A stretch of 64,000 nt of DNA from Alkaliphilus sp. B6464 (GCF_018141165.1 NZ_CP058557.1:2666001-2730000); one strand, 5' to 3'. Shown: positions 54,708-64,000, counted from the first letter of the stretch. Made by a program: numbers and translations. Notes: generated from the sequence alone by a model not told the origin.

Positions 54708-55598
54708 CTATCTTAAAAAATTAACTAGCTTTTTAAAGAAGTTATCAAAAGCATTACTACTTTCAAATGTAACATCATTTACAAGTTTTATAGCAATATT
54801 TTTAATGTTTTTACTAGCAATGCTATTAGGATATTCCATTGTAAATGGTCTTTGTTTTTTTACGGATTTACTAACACTATTATCATCAAAAATATGACCT
54901 AATTTTTCTAAATTCATTGATAGAAAACGTTTAGACGCATTGTTTAATTTTTCAAAAGCAATATTACCTTCAGTTATATTCTCCACTCTGTTAACTATAA
55001 CCTTTATTTTTTTATTTTTATCTTTTAAATTTATAGTTTTAATCATAGCATATGCATCTGTTATAGATGTTGGTTCAGGCGTAGTAACAATTATAATTTC
55101 TTGAGCTGAAAGAACAAAAGATAGAACTGAGTTAGATAAACCTGCTCCTGTATCAATTAAAATAATATCTGCGTAATTATTTATAGAATTGAGCTTTTCA
55201 ATTAACTGCTGTATAGATGCTAAAGACATATCTACTAATTCAAGGACTCCCGATCCACCAGATATAATTTTTATGTCATTAGGGCCATTTATCATAACTT
55301 CATCTAAAGATTTATCATTATGTATAACGTCAAGTAAAGTATATTTAGGGACTGTTCCTAAAATTACATCAATGTTAGCTAGACCTAAATCTGCATCTAT
55401 AATAACTACTCGATTATTTAATTTGGTCAATTCCATACCTAGATTAATTGTAAAGTTTGTTTTGCCAACCCCACCCTTTCCACTAGTAACACATATTATT
55501 CTAGCGTCCTTAGTGCTATTCTCATTATGTGTGGCAATTTGTTTAGAATACATTCTTCTACTATTAATTAACTCTCGCAATTTGGCGGCTTGGTCCAT
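54708..55598 (-). CDS. flhG: Flagellar number regulator FlhG (YlxH, MinD-like ATPase)
   Basis: 296 residues. The N-terminal activation helix MDQAAKLRELI holds the DQA motif that stimulates the FlhF GTPase. The deviant Walker A VTSGKGGVGKTNFTINLG, IDADLGLANIDVIL and LIDTGAGLSNSVL follow. Controls flagellar number and position with FlhF. The C-terminal membrane-targeting helix is plausible (FDNFFKKLVNFLR). Four bases separate it from flhF. Confidence 0.93.
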   Translation of the reverse strand: MDQAAKLRELINSRRMYSKQIATHNENSTKDARIICVTSGKGGVGKTNFTINLGMELTKLNNRVVIIDADLGLANIDVILGTVPKYTLLDVIHNDKSLDEVMINGPNDIKIISGGSGVLELVDMSLASIQQLIEKLNSINNYADIILIDTGAGLSNSVLSFVLSAQEIIIVTTPEPTSITDAYAMIKTINLKDKNKKIKVIVNRVENITEGNIAFEKLNNASKRFLSMNLEKLGHIFDDNSVSKSVKKQRPFTMEYPNSIASKNIKNIAIKLVNDVTFESSNAFDNFFKKLVNFLR

Positions 55599-55602
55599 CT
55601 TA

Positions 55603-56736
55603 TTAAATCTCCTTCAGTAACATATCTAAAATTTTATTTGAAGTTACCACTTCAATATCATCAGGAACACTTTGTCCAGTAGTTACATAGGAAATATATT
55701 CAGGTTCTCTCATAGCAATATTTAAAATTGGTCCGTAGGTGCTAACTTCATCTAATTTTGTAAAAATAATTTTATAACCATCTATAAAACTGTATGTTTT
55801 TAAAATATCTTTTAAATCACTATTCTTAGTGGTCGAGCTAATTACTAAATAAACACTTTTATTTTTTACTTCATTTAAAAGTAAAGCTAATTCATCTACA
55901 TGTTCACTATTCTTATGACTTCTGCCAGCAGTATCAATCATGATTATATCGCTATTGCTAAGACGATCAAGGGCAGCATGAATTTCCTTAGGCGAATAAA
56001 TTACTTCCAATGGAATATTTAAAATATCACTATAAACCTTCAATTGTTCTACAGCAGCTATACGATATGTATCTGCACTTATTAATCCAACATTTAAACC
56101 TTTTTCCAAATTATAGTTTGCAGCAATTTTCGCAATTGTAGTTGTTTTACCTACACCTGTAGGACCGACAAAAAATATAACCTTTGAATTAAAGTCTATA
56201 TTGTTATTAATAGTTGTTGGTATAATCTGTGCCAGGATTTTTTTGATAGTTTCTTTGTCTTTCATTTCTAAATCGTTAATATCAATATCGCAGTTATTTA
56301 AAAGCTCATTAATTAATTCCTCATCTATTTCATTTTCACGCAAAACGTTATATATGTAGCTATTTTTTTTACTATTTAAATCATCAGTTGCTTTTGATAA
56401 GTTAATACTTTGCATTTGGTTGACTACAGTACCTAGCATAGATTTAATATCATTTATTTCCATTTGTAGTTCCTTATCTTTAGACTTTAACGTTGCTCTT
56501 TCTCTTAGATTTATCTCTTGAGCCTTAGCCATATTGGTTATATTAGTCATTGTTGTAGCTATTTCATTTTCTTCAATTGCAGCTACCACTTCTACAACTG
56601 ATTTTTTTAAGAAACCAAATATACCTTTAGGTTTAACTTTTCTCTGATGAAGAATTACAGCATTTGATCCTAACTCACTCTTTACTTTAGTTATAACGTC
56701 ATGGTTATCAACACCATAAAATTTTTTTACTTTCAT
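55603..56736 (-). CDS. flhF: Flagellar placement SRP-type GTPase FlhF
   Basis: 377 residues. A variable, basic N-terminal part (KKFYGVDNHDVITKVKSELG), an N domain of helices (~130-180), and a SRP-type G domain with FVGPTGVGKTTTIAKIAANY, SADTYRIAAVEQLKVY, MIDTAGRSHKN and FTKLDEVSTYGPIL. Recruits early flagellar parts to the membrane. It overlaps nothing but directly follows flhA. The ATG has only a modest ribosome-binding site, suggesting coupling to flhA. Confidence 0.94.
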   Translation of the reverse strand: MKVKKFYGVDNHDVITKVKSELGSNAVILHQRKVKPKGIFGFLKKSVVEVVAAIEENEIATTMTNITNMAKAQEINLRERATLKSKDKELQMEINDIKSMLGTVVNQMQSINLSKATDDLNSKKNSYIYNVLRENEIDEELINELLNNCDIDINDLEMKDKETIKKILAQIIPTTINNNIDFNSKVIFFVGPTGVGKTTTIAKIAANYNLEKGLNVGLISADTYRIAAVEQLKVYSDILNIPLEVIYSPKEIHAALDRLSNSDIIMIDTAGRSHKNSEHVDELALLLNEVKNKSVYLVISSTTKNSDLKDILKTYSFIDGYKIIFTKLDEVSTYGPILNIAMREPEYISYVTTGQSVPDDIEVVTSNKILDMLLKEI

Positions 56737-58767
56737 CTATATTCTCACCATCCCAACAGATTCGATTTCTACAGATGGATCAACTTCATTGTAAGATAAA
56801 ACAACTAAGTCAGAAGTAAGTTGCTCCGTTAATCTCTTTAAATACAGTCTAACAATTGGAGCAGTAATAATAATAGGCTGTTCCCCTAGATTAATTAATT
56901 TTTGTAGTTGATAAGATAAATTGTTTAAAATCGATTGAATTAAATCTGGATCCATTGCGATATATGTACCTCTATCAGTTTGTTGAATAGATTCCATAAT
57001 TTTTTGTTCTAATTGCTGATCAACCGTTATTACTTTTGCAGGTTGGTTAGATATAAACTGTTTAGTAATAGCTCTACTTAAAGCTTGTCTTACATATTCT
57101 GTGAGCATATCTGCATCTCTAGTCATATTTGAATAATCAGCCAATGTTTCAAGAATAGTAACCATATCTCTTATTGAAACACCTTCTTTTAATAGATTAT
57201 ATAATACTTTTTGGATTTCTCCCAGACTCATTTGGGCAGGAATTAGCTCTTCTACTAAAGCAGGATGACTTTCTTTAACGTTATCTATTAACTTTTTAAC
57301 ATCTTGTCTACCTAATAATTCGTAGGCATGTTTTTTAACTACTTCAGTCAAATGCGTTGCTATAATCGAAGGAGGATCTACCACCGTATATCCAAATATC
57401 TCTGCTTTTTCTCGCTCTTGCTCGTTTATCCATTTAGCTGGTAATCCAAAGGCCGGTTCAATTGTGTCAATACCCTCTAGTTCACCATCAGCCATTCCCG
57501 GATTCATAGCTAAATAATGATCAAACATTATTTCACCTGACGTAATTTCAACACCTTTAATTTTTATTATATAATGATTAGGCTCTAATTGAATATTGTC
57601 TCTAAGTCTAAACATTGGAACTATAATTCCAAGTTCAAGAGCGCATTGTCTTCTAATCATAACTAAACGATCAAAAAGATCTCCACCTTGGCTAGCATCG
57701 GCTAGTGGTATAATTCCGTATCCAAATTCCAACTCAATAGGGTCTACATTAAGCAAAGGTATAACATTTTCCGGTTTTCTTTTTTCATCCACTGTTTCGG
57801 TAATTTTATCTGGTACTACTTCTGTTTCAGCTTTGATTACAGCTTTTCTTAAATTCATACCTAGATATAAAAATAATAGAGCTAGTAATATAAATGGTAC
57901 TCGTGGTAATCCTGCAATAGCAAATACAACTAAAACCCCGGAAATTATAAACATTATTTTATGATTATTAAATAACTGCTTAATTAAATCATTACCTAAG
58001 TTTCCTTCAGATGCAGCTCTTGTTACAACTATACCAGTAGCTGTTGAAATTAACAAAGCAGGAATTTGGCTAACCAGTCCATCCCCTACTGTTAATATAG
58101 TATACTTTTGAATGGCCTCTCCAAAACTCAAATCGCCAGCTAGCATACCTATTGCAAATCCTCCAATAATGTTAATGATAGTAATAATAATACCTGCAAT
58201 AGAATCACCTTTAACAAACTTACTCGCTCCATCCATAGCTCCATAAAAATCAGATTCTCTTTGTACTTTCTTTCTTCTTTCCCTAGCTTCTTGATCATCT
58301 ATAAGACCAGCATTAAGATCTGCATCTATCGCCATTTGTTTTCCAGGCATTGCATCTAATGTAAATCTAGCTGCCACCTCTGAAACTCTTTCAGAACCCT
58401 TAGTGATTACCATAAATTGTATAATTATTATTATTAAAAATATTACAAATCCAACAACTGCATTTCCTTGCATAACAAAGCTACCAAAAGTATCAATTAA
58501 TCCACCAGCAGAGCCAGTAGATAATATATATCTAGTAGTAGTAACATTGAGGGCTAATCTAAATAAGGTAGTAATTAACAAAAGAGATGGAAAAATTGAA
58601 AATTCCAAAGCTTCTTCTGTGTACATAGCTTTAATCAAAATCAACAAGGATAGAGAAATATTAAAGCTTAACAAAACATCAAGAGCACCTAGTGGAACAG
58701 GTATAATAATAATTACTATAATAGCTATTATTGCAAGTGTAACTACAATGTCTCCATACTTCTTCAT
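56737..58767 (-). CDS. flhA: Flagellar type III export gate protein FlhA
   Basis: 676 residues. Eight membrane segments in the first ~320 residues, with the FHIPEP-signature region (LLITTLFRLALNVTTTRYIL, FVKGDSIAGIIITIINIIGG), then a large cytoplasmic domain for chaperone-substrate docking. Converts the proton gradient into export. The ATG at 58767 lies behind AGGGGAGAG; the TTG at 58785 is not needed. It follows flhB by ten bases. Confidence 0.95.
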   Translation of the reverse strand: MKKYGDIVVTLAIIAIIVIIIIPVPLGALDVLLSFNISLSLLILIKAMYTEEALEFSIFPSLLLITTLFRLALNVTTTRYILSTGSAGGLIDTFGSFVMQGNAVVGFVIFLIIIIIQFMVITKGSERVSEVAARFTLDAMPGKQMAIDADLNAGLIDDQEARERRKKVQRESDFYGAMDGASKFVKGDSIAGIIITIINIIGGFAIGMLAGDLSFGEAIQKYTILTVGDGLVSQIPALLISTATGIVVTRAASEGNLGNDLIKQLFNNHKIMFIISGVLVVFAIAGLPRVPFILLALLFLYLGMNLRKAVIKAETEVVPDKITETVDEKRKPENVIPLLNVDPIELEFGYGIIPLADASQGGDLFDRLVMIRRQCALELGIIVPMFRLRDNIQLEPNHYIIKIKGVEITSGEIMFDHYLAMNPGMADGELEGIDTIEPAFGLPAKWINEQEREKAEIFGYTVVDPPSIIATHLTEVVKKHAYELLGRQDVKKLIDNVKESHPALVEELIPAQMSLGEIQKVLYNLLKEGVSIRDMVTILETLADYSNMTRDADMLTEYVRQALSRAITKQFISNQPAKVITVDQQLEQKIMESIQQTDRGTYIAMDPDLIQSILNNLSYQLQKLINLGEQPIIITAPIVRLYLKRLTEQLTSDLVVLSYNEVDPSVEIESVGMVRI

Positions 58768-58777
58768 GTTCTCTCCC

Positions 58778-59866
58778 CTATTCAATCTTATTATTAATAC
58801 GATAAACGTAAGCTAATACTTCCGCAACAGCCTGATAAAGCTCAGGTGGTACAAATTGCCCTATATCTACGCTATCATATAAGGTTCTAGCCAATGGCTT
58901 ATTCTCAACAATTGGAATGTTATTTTCCAAAGCAATTTTCTTAATATTTTGTGCTATAAGGTCTTGCCCTTTTGCAATAACCCTTGGAGCATCAAATTCT
59001 TTAGGATTATATTTAATTCCGATGGCAAAGTGAGTAGGGTTTGTAATAATTACATCTGCATTCGGAATATCTTGCATCATTCTTTGCATAGACATCTGTC
59101 TTTGTTTTTCTTTAATTTTTGATTTTATTTGTGGATTTCCTTCAGTTTGTTTATACTCTTCTTTAATTTCTTGTTTAGACATTTTTAAATTTTTATTATA
59201 TTCATATCTTTGATAGAAATAATCTAAGGCGCCAAGTACGACTAATATTGCTCCTGCCTTTATCCCAATACTTATTGACATCTTTAAAATTAATTTTAAT
59301 ATTATTCCTATATCCATCCCTATAGTCTCTAAAATAGTGACTATTTGTCCTTTAACGTAACTATAAGATATATAACCAATAACTATAATTCGAATCAGTG
59401 CCTTTAAAAGCTCTATGATAGACTTCATAGAAAACATTCGCTTAAATCCTTCAATTGGATTTATTTTTTTGATATCAATAGCTAAAGGTTTTGTAGTAAA
59501 CAAAACTCCAACTTGTAGGTAGCTTGCTAGAACACCAACTACCAAATTAGTTAAGGCTATAGGTGCTACAATAATAAAAAAACTTATTATAGCATTAATT
59601 AAAAGAGTTTGGAGGTTTTTTAATGAAAATATGAAGTCTAAAGCTAAATATTGATCATAAATATAACTTGTCGTATTTCTAAGAGTGATTCCAATAAATG
59701 TAGCAAAAGCATTTATCATTATAAATGTTGCTAAAAGAACAAAAGCCGAATTTATTTCTTTGCTCTGTAGAACATTCCCCTTTTCCCTAGTTTCCTTTTT
59801 CTTTTTGGGGGTTGCCTGTTCTGTTTTTTCCTCAGAAAAAAGCTGTAGATTAATTTTAAAATCCAT
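58778..59866 (-). CDS. flhB: Flagellar export switch protein FlhB
   Basis: 362 residues. Four membrane segments (~25-210) and a cytoplasmic part with the self-cleaving NPTH motif in IITNPTHFAIGIKYNP, which changes export specificity from hook to filament. The N-terminal INLQLFSEEKTEQATPKKK is typical. Five bases separate it from fliR, with a GAGG ribosome-binding site. Confidence 0.95.
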   Translation of the reverse strand: MDFKINLQLFSEEKTEQATPKKKKETREKGNVLQSKEINSAFVLLATFIMINAFATFIGITLRNTTSYIYDQYLALDFIFSLKNLQTLLINAIISFFIIVAPIALTNLVVGVLASYLQVGVLFTTKPLAIDIKKINPIEGFKRMFSMKSIIELLKALIRIIVIGYISYSYVKGQIVTILETIGMDIGIILKLILKMSISIGIKAGAILVVLGALDYFYQRYEYNKNLKMSKQEIKEEYKQTEGNPQIKSKIKEKQRQMSMQRMMQDIPNADVIITNPTHFAIGIKYNPKEFDAPRVIAKGQDLIAQNIKKIALENNIPIVENKPLARTLYDSVDIGQFVPPELYQAVAEVLAYVYRINNKIE

Positions 59867-59870
59867 AGAA

Positions 59871-60665
59871 TCATCCTCTAGACAAAATTTGCATTAGTTC
59901 ATATATGGATTGATACATTTTATCGAACAAACTTTCAGAGTAGGGTATAAAAAATCTTAAAGATAGCAATATAATAATAATACCTATAGCAATTTTCAAA
60001 GGTAATCCTACAATAAAAATGTTCATTTGAGGCATTGTACGTGCTAAAATCCCTAGGATTACATTAGCCAAAAAAATAGCAATCAAAATAGGTGCACTTA
60101 ATTGAAATGCTAAAATAAATGTGTCTGTAAAAATTTTTATTAAATAGTTGATTAAACTCTCACTTACCGAGATATTAAACCCTATTGGAAGTATTTCATA
60201 ACTATATATCAAACTTTTTATCATTTGATGGTGACCATTAATAGTTAAAAATACTAAGGTAAGTAATATATTATAAAACCCTCCCATTAGAGGCATCTGT
60301 GCATTTGTTTGAGGATCCATAATGTTTACCATACCAAACCCCATCTGAATATCAACTATTGTACCCGCAAGGTATACAATACTAAAATATATAAATGCAA
60401 TAAGGCCAATAATAATACCTATCAAAAATTCAGATATTGACCAAAACATTAATGTTCTCATATTATCAATTTCTAAATAAAATCCATTAATTTTTAATGG
60501 AAGTAATATTAATGCTACTGTAATAGATAAACCAATTTTCATGATTGTGGGAAGATTATTACGACCAAATATTGGAGATATAACAAATAAGCCAGTTACT
60601 CTAACCAATATTAAGATAAACAGTTGAAAATTTACTAGTATAAAACTTATTAAATCACCTGTCAT
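59871..60665 (-). CDS. fliR: Flagellar export apparatus protein FliR
   Basis: 264 residues with about six membrane segments. Part of the FliP5-FliQ4-FliR1 export gate core. PIFGRNNLPTIMKIGLSITV and FGMVNIMDPQTNAQMPLMG are the conserved portions. It lies between fliQ and flhB (in some Clostridia fliR and flhB are fused; here they are separate genes). Confidence 0.93.
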   Translation of the reverse strand: MTGDLISFILVNFQLFILILVRVTGLFVISPIFGRNNLPTIMKIGLSITVALILLPLKINGFYLEIDNMRTLMFWSISEFLIGIIIGLIAFIYFSIVYLAGTIVDIQMGFGMVNIMDPQTNAQMPLMGGFYNILLTLVFLTINGHHQMIKSLIYSYEILPIGFNISVSESLINYLIKIFTDTFILAFQLSAPILIAIFLANVILGILARTMPQMNIFIVGLPLKIAIGIIIILLSLRFFIPYSESLFDKMYQSIYELMQILSRG

Positions 60666-60678
60666 ATTTAATCACTCT

Positions 60679-60948
60679 TTACTGAATAAAATTATTTAAA
60701 TTTGTATATAGTTTTAATGTAAAGTTAATAATTATTGATAAAAGCCATGGTCCGAAAACCACTAGAGATCCCAAAACCGCTATAATTTTAGGAATAAAAG
60801 CTAATGTTGCCTCTTGAATTTGAGTTGTGGCCTGAAAAATACTAACAGCTAATCCAACTATTAGACCAATTACTAACATCGGGGCAGATAGAATTAAAAT
60901 AGTAAACATTGTCTGCTGGCCTAATTCAATAATCATTGCTTCATTCAT
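60679..60948 (-). CDS. fliQ: Flagellar export apparatus protein FliQ
   Basis: 89 residues, two membrane segments (FTILILSAPMLVIGLIVGLA and IIAVLGSLVVFGPWLLSIII), with ISIFQATTQIQEATLAFIPK between them in the usual form (VSIFQATTQIQEATL). A component of the export gate core. AGAGGTG lies six bases before the ATG. Confidence 0.95.
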   Translation of the reverse strand: MNEAMIIELGQQTMFTILILSAPMLVIGLIVGLAVSIFQATTQIQEATLAFIPKIIAVLGSLVVFGPWLLSIIINFTLKLYTNLNNFIQ

Positions 60949-60958
60949 TTTTTCACCT

Positions 60959-61768
60959 CTATTTAAAACTTAATAATAAGGACTTAATTAAAACATTCCA
61001 TCCATCTACCATTACAAATAAAAGAAGTTTAAATGGTAGTGAAATCATTGCTGGTGGCAGCATCATCATTCCCATTGACATTAGTGCACTTGAAACAACC
61101 ATATCTAATACTATAAATGGAATAAATAATACAAATCCCATTTGGAAGGCAGTTTTTAGTTCACTAATAATAAAAGCTGGAATGAGTGAAGTTGTAGGGA
61201 TATCATCTAACTGAGGATCACTCGATAATTCGGTACCACTGGCTTCTAAAAATAAGGCTATATCATTTTCTCTAGTTTGCCTAAACATAAATTGTCTTAA
61301 CGGCTCCATAGCCTCTTCAATTGCTTCAGATTGAGTAATTTCCTCATTCAAGTATGGCTGCAATGCATTTTGGTTGATTTCTGAAGCAATAGGACTCATA
61401 ATGAAGAATGTCAAAAACATAGCTAGTCCTATAAGTACTTGAGTTGGAGGAGTTTGCTGTGTTGCAATTGCATTTCTTAAAAAAGATAAAACAATTATTA
61501 TTCTTGTAAAACTTGTGACCATAATCAAAATAGCAGGAGCTAATGATAGAACAGTTAATAAACCCAGTAACTGTAACGAGCTAGCAGTTTCTTCAGGACT
61601 ACTTGCACCATCAATATTCAATTGTACATTGGGTATGCTAATATTAGTTTGAGCAAATGCCCTAGTTGATCCCAATAGAAAAAAAGAGACCATTATTAAA
61701 CATAGTAATATAATATTTTTATTTTTCATATTAATTATTTGTTTGAATTTACAATTTAGATTTTTCAT
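60959..61768 (-). CDS. fliP: Flagellar export apparatus protein FliP
   Basis: 269 residues. A cleavable signal peptide (IILLCLIMVSFFLLGSTRAFA), then the conserved body with MVTSFTRIIIVLSFLRNAI and the C-terminal helices PFIVLDMVVSSALMSMGMMM. Forms the pentameric entry of the export gate. The first ATG (61768) has a weak GGTAGTG site; an in-frame ATG at 61729 has none, so the longer form is kept. It follows fliO by 45 bases. Confidence 0.92.
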   Translation of the reverse strand: MKNLNCKFKQIINMKNKNIILLCLIMVSFFLLGSTRAFAQTNISIPNVQLNIDGASSPEETASSLQLLGLLTVLSLAPAILIMVTSFTRIIIVLSFLRNAIATQQTPPTQVLIGLAMFLTFFIMSPIASEINQNALQPYLNEEITQSEAIEEAMEPLRQFMFRQTRENDIALFLEASGTELSSDPQLDDIPTTSLIPAFIISELKTAFQMGFVLFIPFIVLDMVVSSALMSMGMMMLPPAMISLPFKLLLFVMVDGWNVLIKSLLLSFK

Positions 61769-61813
61769 TATTCACACTACCATTCTAGCCCTATCTTTTA
61801 TTTTAAAAAAATT

Positions 61814-62155
61814 TTATTTCTTAAATAATCTATTTTTAAATAAATTATTTATCCTATTGTTAATTTCAAATGAATTTTCATTTCCAGTAGTTAAAAAGTT
61901 CCATTCTGATTCATCAATTGCATCTAAAAGTTTAATTGTCTTTCCTTGTAAAGCAATGATATATATTTTTTTATTTATTTTTATAACTGTAATGCTTGCG
62001 TTCAGACCTATCATTGTTCTCTCTAAAACCTGAGTATATCGTCCCTTCATTAACTTATTTGTTTTTTTGCCTATTATAATAGTAATATAATAGGCAAAAA
62101 CAATAGTAATAATTGTAGCTATCAATAAAAAAAGTCCAGACAGAGTATTATTCAT
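61814..62155 (-). CDS. fliO: Flagellar biosynthesis protein FliO/FliZ
   Basis: 113 residues. One N-terminal membrane helix (LFLLIATIITIVFAYYITII) and a small cytoplasmic domain (GRYTQVLERTMIGLNASITV, KIYIIALQGKTIKLL). FliO helps assemble FliP. It is short compared with Bacillus FliZ (about 219) and lacks a signal peptide. It starts two bases after cheY ends. Confidence 0.85.
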   Translation of the reverse strand: MNNTLSGLFLLIATIITIVFAYYITIIIGKKTNKLMKGRYTQVLERTMIGLNASITVIKINKKIYIIALQGKTIKLLDAIDESEWNFLTTGNENSFEINNRINNLFKNRLFKK

Positions 62156-62156
62156 T

Positions 62157-62519
62157 TTATCCGATCACTTTTTTAACAGCTTCTATTACACGATCAGCTT
62201 GGAATGGCTTAACTATAAAATCCTTTGCACCTGCTTGAATAGCTTCGATAACCATTGCTTGTTGCCCCATAGCAGAACACATAATTATCTTTGCACTCGG
62301 ATCTATTTTTTTTATTTCTTTTACAGCTTGTATACCGTCAATTTCAGGCATTGTTATATCCATGATAGTTAGGTTAGGCTGTAGTTCCTTATATTTTTCA
62401 ATCGCCCTAGCACCATTTTCAGCTTCGCCTACTACGTCAAAGCCGTTTTTAGTTAGTACATCTTTAATCATCATTCTCATAAATGCCGCATCATCAACAA
62501 TTAAAATTCCATTAGACAT
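62157..62519 (-). CDS. cheY: Chemotaxis response regulator CheY
   Basis: 120 residues, one receiver domain. ILIVDDAAFMRMMIKDVL supplies the acidic pocket (Asp9, Asp10), the phosphate goes on Asp54 in LTIMDITMPEIDG, and the switch residues are in IMCSAMGQ and DFIVKPF. Phosphorylated CheY binds the motor switch; CheC and FliY remove the phosphate. It lies between fliY and fliO as in Bacillus. AGGAGG precedes the ATG. Confidence 0.96.
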   Translation of the reverse strand: MSNGILIVDDAAFMRMMIKDVLTKNGFDVVGEAENGARAIEKYKELQPNLTIMDITMPEIDGIQAVKEIKKIDPSAKIIMCSAMGQQAMVIEAIQAGAKDFIVKPFQADRVIEAVKKVIG

Positions 62520-62627
62520 TACTTTTCCTCCTCTTTCATTTAGATAGTAATCAGGTAGTAGATATATGTATATATTACCAACAGAATATAGGATAAGTCA
62601 ATTTATATAGTTTCAAATCTATCTAAA

Positions 62628-63788
62628 TTATTCATATGCCTTAGAAAGACGTTTGACAGGATTAACAATATCAGTAACCCGTATCCCATAGTTTTCATCT
62701 ATTACCACTACTTCTCCTTTAGCTACATATTGGCCATTAACTAGTATATCTAAAGGTTCACCTACTAACTTATCTAATTCTATAATAGTTCCTGGACCAA
62801 ACTCTAAAATTTCACTTATTTTTTTTACTGTTCTACCTAATTCAACAGTTATTTTTAATGGTACATCTTGTATTAATGAAATATTTTCAGGCATTCCAGC
62901 TTTAATAGATGATTCATCGAAGGACTGAAATTGTACAGGTCTTATATTTACTTTTTCATTAGCTTGGTTTATTCTTTTATCATTATTATAACTATTAGTT
63001 TCATACGTATAGGCGCTCTCTGTATTTCTTATCTCTCCTAAGTTAGCAGATTTAGTTTGAATCGATATATCGCTTTTAAGGTTTTCTTTAGCGCTGCTAG
63101 TAGTATTGTTTGATGTATCTGTCATATCATTGAATAATCCTTTAACAATTTCCTTAGCAAAATCAATAGGCATAAGTTGCATAATTTCACTATCTATTAG
63201 TTCACCAATTACCATACGAAAAGCGATTTTAACTACAGAATCTGTGTAATCTGAAAAATGTTTTAATAGATTATCTATAGATAAATTTAAAATGAAAGCG
63301 TCAGGCGGACTTATATCTATTTTTTTACCTAACATCTCTGATAATGATGTTGAAGATGATCCAACCATCTGATTCATAGCTTCACCAATAGCACTTAAGT
63401 GTAACTCTGTTAATTCACCTGATTGTACGTTTCCACTTCCACCCATCATCAAATCGGTAATAATGCTTACATCTTGTTCCTTTAATATAAGTAAGTTTGT
63501 GCCTTCTAACCCCTCTTTATATTTAACATCAACAGCTACAAATGGTAGAGGATATTCTTTTGATAACTGTTCAAGAGTTAAAACTTCTACCTTAGGTGTA
63601 GTAATCGTTACCTTTTGACCTAAAAGAGTAGATAGGGTGGTAGCCGCAGTCCCCATACTAATATTGCCTATTTCACCTATAGCATCCTTCTCTTCTTCTG
63701 TAAATCCAATAGAACTTTCATTGCTGCTAGGAGTGTCTGTCCCAGTTAATAGGGCATCAATTTCCTCTTGAGATAACATATCACTCAT
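62628..63788 (-). CDS. fliY: Flagellar motor switch phosphatase FliY
   Basis: 386 residues. The N-terminal peptide MLSQEEIDALLTG (a FliM-like CheY-P-binding motif) is followed by a CheC-like domain with two active-site motifs (AIGEIGNISMGTAATTLSTL and AIGEAMNQMVGSSSTSLSEM), a linker of low complexity (~215-290), and a C-terminal FliN/SpoA domain (ITVELGRTVKKISEILEF). Acts both as the C-ring FliN and as a CheY-P phosphatase. The ATG at 63788 overlaps the fliM stop by eight bases and has AGGAG nine bases upstream. Confidence 0.94.
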   Translation of the reverse strand: MSDMLSQEEIDALLTGTDTPSSNESSIGFTEEEKDAIGEIGNISMGTAATTLSTLLGQKVTITTPKVEVLTLEQLSKEYPLPFVAVDVKYKEGLEGTNLLILKEQDVSIITDLMMGGSGNVQSGELTELHLSAIGEAMNQMVGSSSTSLSEMLGKKIDISPPDAFILNLSIDNLLKHFSDYTDSVVKIAFRMVIGELIDSEIMQLMPIDFAKEIVKGLFNDMTDTSNNTTSSAKENLKSDISIQTKSANLGEIRNTESAYTYETNSYNNDKRINQANEKVNIRPVQFQSFDESSIKAGMPENISLIQDVPLKITVELGRTVKKISEILEFGPGTIIELDKLVGEPLDILVNGQYVAKGEVVVIDENYGIRVTDIVNPVKRLSKAYE

Positions 63789-63999
63789 ATAGCTCATCTC
63801 CTTTCTCTTCTACTCTAGTAATTTTAACAGCCACATTGTTTTTAATAGTACCAGGAGCTCCAAAATATTTATGTCTGGTCCCAACTTTTATTTCTAATTC
63901 TCTATTTGGATTATTATCTAATACAACTACATCACCTAGCTGTAACTCTAAAAAATCTTTAACAGTTATATAGGTATGACCAAGTTCAACAGCGACATC
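63781..63999 (-). CDS. fliM: Flagellar motor switch protein FliM (C-terminal end only)
   Basis: The last 72 codons run in from the window edge. The translated end contains DVAVELGHTYITVKDFLELQ, LGDVVVLDN, GTRHKYFGAPGTIKNNVAVK and a glutamate-rich tail, matching the SpoA/FliN-like C-terminal domain of FliM. No start codon occurs within the window. It overlaps fliY by eight bases, the order seen in Bacillus (fliM-fliY-cheY). Confidence 0.9.
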   Translation of the reverse strand, partial: DVAVELGHTYITVKDFLELQLGDVVVLDNNPNRELEIKVGTRHKYFGAPGTIKNNVAVKITRVEEKGDELYE

Positions 64000-64000
64000 A

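Noticed and set aside
54708-55620. 143-codon plus-strand frame opposite flhG as a gene
   Set aside because: Antisense shadow of a strongly conserved gene; no ribosome-binding site.

Overview
The window is an AT-rich (roughly 30% G+C by eye) stretch of a chromosome from a motile, spore-forming, anaerobic-type Firmicute. The best guess is a Clostridia member of the Alkaliphilus/Natronincola kind. This rests on spoVS, a SpoIIIE/FtsK translocase, PolC and RNase Y (Firmicute traits), SLH-domain surface protein, a PDH/HcnABC-like flavin dehydrogenase, a 2-selenouridine synthase, and a Bacillus-like gene order in which flagellar/chemotaxis genes run straight into rpsB-tsf-pyrH-frr and the nusA-infB cluster. 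Apart from the first gene and a transposase remnant, every gene is on the minus strand, so the operons read from high to low coordinates.

Layout. 1-1.07 kb: 3' end of a GH18 glycosidase with three SLH repeats, closed by a 26-bp inverted-repeat terminator. 1.1-4.5 kb: a five-gene flavin/iron-sulfur amine or amino-acid dehydrogenase operon. 4,774-8,458: a Tn3-family transposon remnant with both 38-bp terminal inverted repeats (30/38 identical), a perfect 5-bp target duplication (TAACA), gutted tnpR and tnpA, and two passenger genes (WYL regulator, DJ-1/PfpI protein). 8.6-11.5 kb: aspartate aminotransferase, PadR regulator, PHP phosphoesterase, spoVS. 11.7-19.8 kb: rny, recA, pgsA, mnmH, ftsK/spoIIIE, tepA. 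20-32.7 kb: ymxH-like, mpp peptidase, YlxY-type deacetylase, pnp, rpsO, ribF, truB, nrnA, rbfA, infB, ylxQ, ylxR, nusA, rimP. 32.8-46 kb: polC, a glycosyltransferase, ispG, rseP, dxr, cdsA, uppS, a PASTA-like small protein, frr, pyrH, tsf, rpsB. 46-64 kb: swrB-like, DUF342/FapA, sigma-28, cheD-C-W-A-B, a PilZ protein, flhG, flhF, flhA, flhB, fliR-Q-P-O, cheY, fliY and the end of fliM.

How the genes work together. The right third builds the flagellar export gate and places flagella (FlhF/FlhG), with the chemotaxis core and sigma-28. The middle supplies ribosome assembly, translation initiation, RNA decay (PNPase, NrnA, RNase Y), isoprenoid/undecaprenyl and phospholipid precursors, and replication. 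The left third carries accessory metabolism and the transposon.

Regulatory sites that can be read directly include a LexA box and a near-consensus sigma-A promoter at recA, a sigma-H-type promoter at spoVS, sigma-A promoters at rny, rpsB and rpsO, and many intrinsic terminators. RNase Y appears to start at an AUU codon behind a perfect Shine-Dalgarno sequence. Several other genes use TTG placed six bases after a GGTG-type ribosome-binding site, so their starts were moved inward from the longest open frame. No tRNA, rRNA or CRISPR array was seen.
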